Source: Micromussa lordhowensis
Taxonomy: Eukaryota; Cnidaria; Anthozoa; Scleractinia; Lobophylliidae
Length of the DNA stretch: 64,000 nt
Assembly: GCA_964020085.1 (NCBI GenBank)
Contig: OZ026606.1
Location: forward strand, 20,503,701-20,567,700
Direction: 5' to 3'
The notes beneath the pieces are model-generated. The model did not search any database. It saw only the letters and a list, made by a program, of their open reading frames with translations, and was not told the DNA's origin. The position numbers and the translations under genes were made by a program. Position 1 is the stretch's first letter. Each line of letters begins with the position of its first letter. Of this stretch, positions 24,433 through 34,731 are shown piece by piece.

Positions 24433-24548
24433 GGGAGTTTAAGAAAACCACGACGGCAACGGCAACGAGAGCGTCGCCAAACAAACGATGTGATGACTGA
24501 CAGAACAATGGCTGTAAACGTGCTTTATAATATTTGGTGCATTTCGCT

Positions 24549-25433
24549 GGGTGAGACTAATCTGTGGAACTGCAGACCGCGGAACCTGCGGAACCTGCGG
24601 AACCGCCGGAACCTGCGGAACCTAAATTTTTTGTAATAAAATTTAAAAAAAAATGAAAATAGTAATAATAAAAATGTCTAAGAGTGGTTTAGTTCTTAAC
24701 AACAGGGAAAGAAAAAATGATAAGCGAGAAATTACTAGAAATTGTAAAATTCAAACAAACAAACATTAGCAACAAGTGTTCCGTTTAAGTTTCCGGTCAA
24801 TTTCTTATTTCCGGTATCATAGTCACGTGGTACTGTAGTGCCACGAAAATGGCCGAATGGCGCTTGCAGCTCAATGCTAGGTAAGTACAACAGTCGTTTG
24901 CTGAGTTACATCGGTTGCATTTCACAAATAGACTGAATGCCTCTGACCTTGCTTGAAACAGGATGAAGAAGCCTGAAGTGATTGATCTAACGAAGGAAAG
25001 GTAGGGAACTTGGGCTTTGCTTCAAGTTACGCACATGGCATGTGAATTGTTGACAGCATCTTCACTGAGCTATTTATGTTCAGAAGTGATTTTCATTTAT
25101 TAATTTTGCATTTCTTTTGTATGCAGTGATGTTACAATGTCAAGCATTGAGAAAATTAACAGGTTAGAAAAGTCTTTTTATCAGTTTGACCCCAGTATGA
25201 ACTGACTACGGTTGTATTTTACCCACGTGCGTGTAAGATTGGTGATTGAATTGAAGGTTTAGACTGGTTCTAAAACTATATTAGCTGTCGTTAACCACTC
25301 TTAGACATTTTTATTATTACTATTTTCATTTTTTTTTAAATTTTATTACAAAAAATATAGGTTCCGCAGGTTCCGGCGGTTCTGCAGGTTCCGCAGGTTC
25401 CGCGGTCTGCAGTTCCGCAGATTAGTCTCACCC
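24549..25433. mobile_element. Mutator-like element with long TIRs and captured exons
   Basis: The ends are GGGTGAGACTAATCTG and its inverse. Terminal inverted repeats run about 145 bp (24549-24695 and 25289-25433). They contain a GGAACCTGC-type minisatellite and an AT-rich inner part ending tctaagagtggtt. The 9-bp string CATTTCGCT flanks both ends (24540-24548 and 25434-25442), which is a target site duplication. Long TIRs starting with G plus a 9-bp duplication fit the Mutator (MULE) superfamily. No transposase is present; the interior instead looks like a piece of a host gene (see 24849-25162), the layout of a Pack-MULE. The class is inferred; the TIRs and duplication are seen directly. Confidence 0.75.
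24849..25162 (+). pseudogene. Captured 5' gene fragment: three small exons inside the Mutator-like element
   Basis: ATG at 24849 begins MAEWRLQLNA, and the exon ends at AG|GTAAGT (24880/24881). A second exon, 24962-25000, lies between ttgaaacag and GTAGGG. A third, 25127-25162, follows ttttgtatgcag and ends at AG|GTTAGA. All three junctions are in phase 2, so they join in frame. The second and third exons encode MKKPEVIDLTKES and DVTMSSIEKINR. EVIDLT followed by acidic/Ser residues resembles a SUMO-interacting motif. Beyond the third donor the frame would run 13 more codons to a stop. Upstream, a tcacgtggta string precedes the ATG by about 30 bases. This reads as the start of a host gene taken up by the transposon. 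The donor gene is not in this window, and I do not recognise it. The exons are short, so chance cannot be excluded. Confidence 0.45.
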
Positions 25434-25695
25434 CATTTCGCTGCCGTCGTCTGCAAACAACAAAGAAGTGAAATGACTAAATATTCTGTGTTGTTTTGAG
25501 AACGTGACCTACAACCGCTAATTTTTTTAATTTCCTTTTCAAATTTATCGCTGTGCTCTAGATTCAGTTTCGTGATAGTTTTGACAGTGATAAGCAAAGT
25601 AAATTAGTATTGCGAGCTTCGTAAGTAAAATATACAATTATTTTTTAATCGACATTGTCTTCTGCGCGGCGTCGCGGTTACTCAAACTAGCTCCC

Positions 25696-26115
25696 TAATC
25701 TATCTGAAGACGGCAAGCAACTTTTCTATGCCTATTTATTTGACTACTGAAGTTTTTAACTGGTACTCAGACAAATACGGTTTAAGGGGAAAGCCATTTT
25801 GGACTCGAAGATCATAATATAACAGATGATATTTTTCAAGCTGTAAATATCCATCAGATAGAGCAGTTTATATTTTTTGACAGCTTTCCTGTGAATATCG
25901 ACAGTTCTATTCACTGTTTGAGCTGCAATTAATTTTTTTAATTTTCAAATACCGCAGTCCATTGTAGTCTGGGATAAAAGCTAGACAAAGCCAAATTTAG
26001 ACAAAACACGGTCGCCGAAAAGCGCCAGCTGTGAAGTGTGCACAAGCCAAACGTAACGAAACAGTTTTATTATTTAACTGTGATAAACCATCACGTATTG
26101 AATTCTGTGGCACGT
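25696..26115. other. Non-coding stretch
   Basis: No structure that I can support. Confidence 0.35.
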
Positions 26116-26315
26116 ATATTTATGGGAAGGGGTACGAGCGCTCGCCTCCCAACAGAGTGGTCAGGCTTCGATTCTAGCGCGGTGTCCATATGTGGTTTGA
26201 GTTTGGTTTGGTTCTCGCCTTGCTCCGAGGGTTTTTCTCCGGGCTCTTCGGTTTTCCTCCCTCCACAAAAACCAAGATTTCAAAATTCCAATTCGATCAG
26301 GATAAAAGACACACA
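26116..26315 (+). mobile_element. tRNA-headed SINE
   Basis: It contains gagcgctcgcctcccaacag, a B-box-like ggcttcgattct, then gtgtccatatgtggtttgag and a ctccgagggtttttctccgg / cctccctccacaaaaacc tail. From memory this tail is typical of a widespread cnidarian SINE family. Diverged; not a functional tRNA. Confidence 0.65.
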
Positions 26316-29300
26316 TGAAAACCAGTGCTGATGTGGCTTGCTCTATAAATATTATAACTTTAATTATAATTGTTGCTAAGTCGTTGCGTAAGATGAGAAA
26401 AGAAAGAATGTATTATGGAGGTTATGACTGGAAGATATAAATCCCTTGATACAAACGCATGTCAGCAAACTTACTTACTTACTGCCCTGAACGCCCGTCG
26501 GCGCTAAGGGCAGTGACAAAGTTGCTCTACTTTGGGAGAGGAGTCTGACGAAGCTGGCGCTCCAGCCCTCCAAGATAGGAGGTTTGCACTGGGCTAACAA
26601 CACTGTCAGTAACAACTGAATTATATTACAGAAACAGCGATGTCGGCAAAGCGGTGCCAATACTATGCTTTTCCTGTCCAAATACTTTATCACATTTCGC
26701 ATTGATTAATTATCGCTTAAAGTGACATTACATTCGTTCAGGGAGGCTTTTGAAGAAAACAGTAACGCCTAGGCAACCTGGTTCCCAGGGTCTCTCATCT
26801 TCGAGGTTGACGCCTACGAGCCAGCCAACTCGCACGCAGCTGGCAGGAAAGGTCTTTGGTATGATGCAATCTTAGGTTTATTCACCAAATGTTTAACACT
26901 CATATCCTCTTGTATTATATTAAAATATTTAATGTTGGTGATTGTTTTAGTCGAAAATCTACTGTATTTATCTTACGGTTAATAATTATGGTATTTACTG
27001 GGTTGCATGGCTACTCTGTTTCGCGTTAAAAAAGGAGATGTTTTGTGCATAAATGCATGAAACTTCGCAACGGGAAACCGATTTTGAAGTCAAATTGACC
27101 ACTTAATGATTTTTATGATAATTTACATTAATTAAACTAAAAGAATTGGCTTCTAACAAAGATGAATAGTTTTTCCCTTTGTGCGTCTCACGATATGTTT
27201 AGGTATTTTGAAAGAAAAATAAACTGGTTTTCATGTGTAAGAACGAATTAATATGTGTATTTTAATAATGCACAGCAACAGCGTAACACCCAAAACAAAA
27301 TTTGAAACAAGAAATACGGAAAACCTTTAAATTTATCATTCCTTAGTAAATCGAGTGTTTGTGACAGAAATTAAGAAGGTTTCCGTACGTTTCCTATTGC
27401 GCCTATTAAATACTAGTAAGTATGTTCTTATTGTCTTAAACAAATTAGCTACTCATCTTCTCTGAGTCCTCGCCATCATAACACTTCCATGCACTTTGAA
27501 GAATAATTTGAAAGAACTTGTACATTCCATTGGGATGCCTTACTTATCGACTACTTCCAGTGGTTGCAAAGAAATAACTATAACCTATTGAAACTCAAAG
27601 CTTAACACTTGATTTAACAATAAAACAAAGTTATGATGGCAATTTCACTCTCTACGCATTTTGGTTTCCAAGACAACTGCAATCTTCCTGATTTTAATTC
27701 CGTCGTGTAATAATGCATCAGTTTATTGAAATGTATATTTTATGAAGCAACCTCTGAGCTTCCAAGCAAATCATTCTAAATAATTATAACAACATCGGAA
27801 CTGAGAAAACACTGGCAGCAGGTTGCCTTTGTTCGAAAAAAATCGGTTTATTAATTTTTCAAAAGCTACTTTTACTGATACATCGACAAGATATCAGCTA
27901 ATACTGCAACAAAATAAATGAATTGCTTAATTGGTCTAAAATATACACCAGGATTAATTTTGCAGGAGAGGAAAGATAACTAATAGGCAATATAAAAATC
28001 GAAGGAGTTTCGTCGAGACGAGGTTGACGTAAACCTTTTTCCATTAACAGCTTCAAGAGAGTTGGGACGGAAGCTTGTCTCTGTTTAAAGCTGTGCGGAA
28101 GAACTCACAGCAGCCATTTAATTCATTTGATCCTGTTTTAAAGAGGAACAAAGGAGCCGCGTGGAGCTTTCCTTTTCAAATCACTTCCAAAAATTCAAAT
28201 TACACATTTTATCTCAGTTGCTGTGCCTCTCCACAACAAAATACGCTTTTTAAAATGACTAGTTTAATTTCTGAGAAAAGGAATCTCTGAGAAACGTGCG
28301 AAGTAATTCTTTGACGCAATTAAATACTCGTGAAAGACACACGGGCTACTCTACTTATCTTTTCTGAGATCAATATATATCTTACGCTTCAACAGTGAAG
28401 AAACACTTCGAAAGACGATTTTATTCACCATGAAAATTTAACGCTTTTATTAGCGCAGCTTGTGTTGGCAATACGTTTTAGCGAAACGTCCAATCTGTTT
28501 TTTTATGACTTAATATCTTTCCTTTTTTTTCATGATCACTATCCAATCAAAATCGAGTATTTGCAACAGATAGATGTTAAATATGCAACATGTCATCAGT
28601 ATAGGTGGAAAACAACATGCAAATTTACAGCAGCTTGAAAAAATTCACAAACATTTAAATTTTTGATCCCTGGTACTTGATTTCTCAGAGAAAAGAAGAC
28701 GTTGGTAGGTACAAGACTATTATGATAAACTGATCTATGTAGTTTTTCCTTGCTCTTGCACAAAACGCCTTGAGAAAACCATTAAGAGAAACCAACAACA
28801 TAGTAGTATGTATCATTGATATATACCTTGTAATTACGTTCATGCTCTATTAAAAAAGGTAAACTGACATGGAGAAAAAGGTTAAAAACCTAGCGTGCCT
28901 TTCAAAGGGTGTATGTACCATATGTAATGATTCTGTAATAGACATTTTTTCAAAACATTGCCCCTAGCCCTAGCCCATGCTCTTAAACTGATATGAAGTC
29001 AATCCATAATGTATGTATCATGATTGATTCAACAAGACGCAAAGCTAGTTTCACAGTGAGCTAAGATTTCAAGAGGTATTTTTTAAAAATATTATTTGTA
29101 TCTCTTGAATAAAGTATTGTAGGTATCCTAAGTATTTAACCAGCGAAACTTCATAATAAAGGTAGTAACAAGATTTGTCAAATCCCAACTTTCTCTCAAA
29201 GTAGATAAAGGATAACATTGTTTAGAAAGGTTTGGGAACCAAAATTATCGATTTCATTACTAGTTCTTTCTGCACAAGATTTACCACTTTCAACGAGATA

Positions 29301-32300
29301 TTTCCTAAGCCGAATTTATCTTTATTTTGTAAATTTATGTCTCGAGTTAATTGTGTTTTTGAAAACGAGAAAGCTTGTTGATTAGGAACAGCAGTCTTTC
29401 TGCTGATTGTAACGGGAATTTTTGCATGACTTTGAATTCGTGGTTTCAGTTGATTTCAACTCGGACATTATAGATATCCTTTTACAGAGTTATTATACTT
29501 AAAATACTTAAATGTTTGATTTACTTTATCATTTTTCTCCAAGGGCAGTGATTGTGGTGTGTTTTAATTAGGGTTTTTATGTAAAAGGACTGTAAAAGCA
29601 TTGAGATGTGATGTTCAATGCGTTTTTAAGAACCTATTTATTATTATTTCAAAGCTTCCGGCAAAAGTTGCCCAACCGGCTACGTGATTTACTCTGATTC
29701 AAGTCACAAATTACATATTGTTGTGGCTTACCACATGAGATGACTATGCGTAGTAAAGAAATCGTTCTCAAAGCGTCATAATCTTTTGAATGAGTTTAAA
29801 GTAAAGGATTTTTTGGGTGATTTGACACTCAAAATTAGATGTCATTAAAGATATAAAACGAGCACTTTTTGAACGAGCTTAGTATAAGATGCTTCTTTAT
29901 AGAGCGGCAAGTTGTCGTCTTAATTCATGCCTCGGGCTCTTTTTTCCCTTAACTTTGTGATTGGGGTTTTTCAGTACAATTGAGTTTTTTTTGTAGCTTA
30001 TATATTCTTTTGCAACTGCATATCATGGGATCAAGGCTATTCCGAGACCTTTTACATACATTAGAAAGTTATTTGACTTACGATATTAAAATATTAGGTT
30101 TGTTTTTATCCAATTAAATGCTTTCTTATAAAGAAAATCGATCATTTTCGTGGTGTAGCGAATTCTTACTGATGAATTTCAGACTAATGGGGGATACTCC
30201 ACCATAGTTGTTGTTCGGTGTGCCGGCTCAATTTCAAGTCAAGAGCCGAGAGTTTCGTGGAAAACAAAATCAGTCGCCGACCTCATGAACTCCTTTGGTC
30301 GCTTGGTTAAATTCTCAAATATTTATTACAGATTAGATCATGTAAGCATTTCCTAACTTTGTTTTTACTAGAAGATTAAAACTCTTTTCAAATAAGGGTC
30401 AGAATATGTGAAATAATTATTTGAAAAAATAAACTGACTTACAACGTATTTATTAACACCATGGCGTGTATCAGCGGAAGGCGAGATGTCCGTGTGAGCT
30501 TGCATACTCACACTTAAAGCAATGACAACGTCCTTATCGCCTTGAGAGCAAATTAGAGCGGTTTTCCCTTGAATGTTGAAAGCATTGGGATTTGTTGTAG
30601 TTTTGCATTACAACTCTAAGCGATCTGCTTAAGAAAGTCTCACGCCACTTTGTCCTCTAATCATAAGTAAAACGAAACCAATCGCGACTCGCGCACACAG
30701 GTTTTCCCACGCTTCGGGTCAGCTAAATGTTTTTGCGGCTTCGAGTTTTTATTGGCCCAGTGGACTGTTTGTGCCTTATGGGGAATCTCGAAAGTGTTTT
30801 TCATGTTTGTTTTTTCTTCTTGTTTGGTTATTTTTCCGATTTTTGCGCAAAGAAACATTTTCACTTTAAGAGAACCTTTTCGAATAGCGATATATAATCG
30901 AAAATGCTTGAAATACCAGCCACTCCCCATTGTCATGACCCTTGACGTTTGATCTTCTTGTTATCGTGTGAAATATCTTGAATATTTTAAAGCAGATATC
31001 AGTGGCATCAGCTTCAGTTTCTCCCGCCTCGTACCCACTGGTCAAATATCGACCACTTTCTCCTCTTGATAAGACGTTTTCCGCTGGAGTTTCGACTAAA
31101 AACCCACAAAAGGCTAATTTCTTAAAAAGCCGCAACATCTCTTTCGTAATGCGTCAACATGTTCACCCAGGACATCTGGGGTTATCGACGCATTTATTTG
31201 ATAGGATTTGCGCTAAGAATGCGGCACACTGCAAATTAATTAGCCCTAAGTGGTTTTTGAAAGACATGTAATTTAAGTTGACTTCCTTCCATATCCTTTC
31301 TGTTTTCCATATATATATTTAACGCTCCATTTTTAAAGAAACACTTTGAAAGGTTTTCTTTAACCGTACGATGTTAACCATTTCGGTGATAAATTAAGAG
31401 CAGCTTGTTTAAGTGATTAGTTCCAGCGAAAGTGAATGCAGTCACGTACGGAGTGTTTTTTGATGACCTATTATCAAAATCGAAATCGCATGTTGAATGA
31501 GTGAACATTTCCTTTCAAAACTCGAGAGATTACCCAGACTTGTTGGGGCCAATTTAGACAACATTCAAATCTGCCATCGCGTCAATTTGCAGTATAGGTT
31601 GTCCCCGAAACTAGCTGGCGAGAGAATGAAGACAATTCTTCTTTTTCAGAGAAAAGAAGGCGTGAGTAAGTACAGGAGTAGCAGTGTTTTTACCGTTAAA
31701 TATTGTATGTATATTTATATACATATATATGAATGGTTGACGTACAGGACATACCAAGAACCGTAGACTTCGTGGCTGCTTAAAACATCTTTAACTCTCT
31801 CTCTCCTTCGCTTTCAAATTAAATCAACAAACACAGTTTTATTGCACAGACAACAAGATGTATTTATAGTCAGGTGAACTGAAAACACATTCACATTTCG
31901 GAGACAAAATCTCGCCTCTGACCTTACGATTAAAATAAAGGCCGTGCACGAAATGTATATTTTGATCAAGAAGGAACAAAGCTTATTTACCATTAGCAAA
32001 TACTAACTCAAGATTTATGTGATGTGAAACCGAGATTTTTTGATTTAGTTACTGAAAAAAATGTCGAGACAAGTTTTTGTTTCCATTTGTTGTGGAAGAT
32101 GTATTGGATATTTCTATACATCACCAAAATTATTAAAACTAAATAAAAACTAGTACTTTCTAAATAAAACAATCACTGACAAAGTATTCCTGAAAATTTA
32201 AGTGTCTTTGGTGGGTCAAGTTAGTTTTACTTTGAGAATTGATGTCTGCAGTTATTTGTGGTTGACTGGAAAGACTTTGTGAGTAGTAGGCCGCTGTGAT

Positions 32301-33456
32301 TTGTTTTTTGCTAATCGTCACTCGAGCTTCACATTATTTAGATTGTGAGGATACAGATGTTTACGAACTCAGAAAGAGATAAGCCCACGTTTCTCACTTG
32401 TTGCAGCAATGTTGATATGTGAGACTTTTCATAGCTTATTCTTTTCCACCTGAATACCCTAGAATGAACCCTTTCGGGTATTAAGTGCTGATTAACAGGC
32501 GCTCTTATAAGCTTAAAGTGGCTCTCATTTTTCGGCACTTCTTCAATGATGAATCAAAGCTTGAACTCTTTTTAAATTGATTTTATAATACGACTAATGG
32601 TATCAAAAAATGGCCAATCATTGTTGAACATGGTATGGCCATTTTGATGACCGTTAATTAGGTTACTTAAACGCGTTAATTAAAAAAGGGACACAGTGTC
32701 CCCAATTTTAAATTAGATCGTTCGCACTTAGTTTCTACGAGGTGATATTTGATGGGGCCGATTATACACGTTAACTAAAAAAAGGGGACCAGTGACCCTA
32801 ATTGGGAAACAAAATTCACTGTTCCCCAAGGGACCAGTCATTTTAGTGATTTGATGTGTAGCAGAACAAATCGCTTGATGAAAACAAAAGCAAATTTTGA
32901 AAAACGCGCTGAGATTCCAGCGACAATATCAAGCCACCTTCAACTGCACACTCTGATCACGTGCAACAGCGGTCAACATTTCGTTATAGTTTTCGCAATG
33001 TTGCCCGCTCGTGGAATTCCGCGCTAAACAGTTTCATTGTTAGATGTCATGTGACCATGAATTAGCCAATGAATGGGCGCGCTGTAGCGGGAAAAACGCC
33101 AGCTATATAACAATTGAGAAGGCCGCAGGCCGAGTCAACTATCACCTCATAGGAATCGAGAGCGAATAATCTAGTTGTTTTAGCAAAATTAATTCTTACG
33201 GAAATTCCTATTAAATGAGTATTTCCAATTATTTCTCTATGTAGTATTCAGTTAACTTTTATAGCAAGTGGAAAAATCATTTGTTAATTTTGCAAACTTT
33301 CCAAATATGGACAAAGTTACGAGTAATTTTGACAGTTCCTTTGCGCAACGTAATTAGCAAGTACGACGACTACACTAGTCCCATTTGGAAATAATTAAAT
33401 TTCAAAGCGGTGCCGCTATCACTCTAAAAGGTGTTCAAAGACGTCCTAAAAAATAC
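26316..33456. other. 7 kb AT-rich stretch without a recognisable gene
   Basis: ORFs of 60-97 codons here have no domain I recognise, and most overlap on opposite strands. A block near 26480-26620 (actgccctgaacgcccgtcg...) looks repeat-derived, but I cannot name it. 32820-32880 (cactgttccccaagggacca) matches, diverged, 36315-36360 downstream in the opsin intron. The rest could include distant regulatory sequence of the opsin, but nothing in it shows this. Confidence 0.4.
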
Positions 33457-34323
33457 GGGCAAAAGTAAACGCATATCGACCGCTCTTCGGTCATTCTCAA
33501 GTTAAAAGATGAGGGTAAAAATTAACATATATATATATATATGTTTACCAATCATTCGCCTGAGGCGAATAATTGTTTTAGTACAATTACTCAGGTGATT
33601 ATAGAAATACCTAAACAAAGAAATGTTAAATTTTATTTGTCATTGTCACGCTCAGTGAACAACTTGCATGTCGACATAAGCAAAACTTTCACTGGAATTT
33701 ACATGTAAATGGTTTCTTGGCCGTACATTTAGCACAATTTTCACATCTTACCTTTGAAGAGTGTCATTCCGAACTTTGTGGCATGTTTGGTATTCCTCAG
33801 AATGGCATTTTCTTTCATTAAATTAATTTCCTCTTCAGACACATCAACAAAGCGCGAGGCGGCCATTTTGGAAATTTGTCCTCCCGCTATAATCACCTCG
33901 CCGGAGGTGATTATAGCGGAATATTACGCCATTCTCGGCCAATGAGAGCGCGAGGATTTCTATATATATCTATATAGGGAGATACATAATGAAGTAAAAA
34001 TATGACCTAAAAGATAAAAGGGGTGTTAAAATTTCTTTATGTCCTGAAGAAATGCAAAAGCAGGTTTGACTGCCTCGTTTATGAAATGCTTTTTTTTATT
34101 GACAAACTGAGATCTCATTGTGCAATCTGATTCCTTTTAGTTGATAAAATGTTTTGCATGCTTTTATTGCTTTTAACACCCCATTTTTATCTCTTACCAC
34201 ATATTTTTACTTTATTATCTCTCTCCCTATATATAAATATATACATCTATATCTTTATGTTATTTTTACCGTTATCATTGAACTTGAAAATGACCAGTCG
34301 AAACGTCGTTTACTTTTACCCGT
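33457..34323. mobile_element. Long hairpin element interrupted by a second insertion
   Basis: The left arm begins cgggcaaaagtaaacg (33457) and the right arm ends cgtttacttttacccg (34323). The inverse match continues past ttcggtcattctcaag, resumes at about 33966 (tatatagggagatacata) and runs through aaaggggtgttaaaa, opposite ttttaacaccccatttttat. The left arm is therefore split by about 420 bp (33545-33965) flanked by AT dinucleotides. Total arm length is roughly 170 bp. Non-coding. Confidence 0.7.
33545..33965. mobile_element. Element nested in the left arm of the hairpin
   Basis: Flanked by (AT)n on both sides. It contains a 16-bp perfect inverted repeat (33884-33899 and 33904-33919, arm ccgctataatcacctc) and a cattcgcctgaggcgaataa palindrome near its left end. 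Non-coding. Confidence 0.5.
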
Positions 34324-34731
34324 AATTTTACCGTGAATTGTTTAAAAAAAGCACCCTTACTGATAAATACGTTATGCACTAGAAGATGTATATGAAACAT
34401 TTTAAACTTGGGGACACCGGAAAATGGCAGCAGGTAATGAATCAGAGACTTAATAGCTTTTTTTTATTTTTACTAAAACACTGGCTTGGCCGCGAGATGT
34501 GAAAACTAAAACCATTTTAAGGGGATGGCTCGTGAAGCGTAAACCATTAACCACTTTGGACAAACGATGTTGCCATAGACTCTAAAGCGCGTGATATTGT
34601 TCAAAACCAAGATGCAATGACATGTGCCTTTTTTCTTCCCACAGAGCGCATGCTAACTGCATGCTAAGTACTAACTGAGCGTCAAACTTAAGAAAGAAAC
34701 CAAGCTTACATCGCAAGCATAAAGTTTAAAT
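34324..34731. other. Upstream region and probable 5' UTR of the opsin-like gene
   Basis: About 400 bases between the hairpin element and the opsin ATG. It contains T-runs and no ORF. The promoter should lie here or further upstream; I cannot place a core element with confidence. Confidence 0.35.

Larger units (their letters stand above)
24433..25695. mobile_element. TA-type MITE, copy 5, interrupted by the nested element 24549-25433
   Basis: The left part (24433-24548) starts GGGAGTTTAAG and the right part (25443-25695) ends actcaaactagctccc, with TA outside both ends. The interior shares aaaccacgacggcaacggca and the cgtgctttataat core with the family. The nested element splits the sequence inside the catttcgct string, which is present on both sides of it. 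Confidence 0.75.

Noticed and set aside
30661..31271. Overlapping ORFs of 66-97 codons on both strands
   Set aside because: No domain, no family resemblance and no splice context. Open frames on both strands suggest chance.
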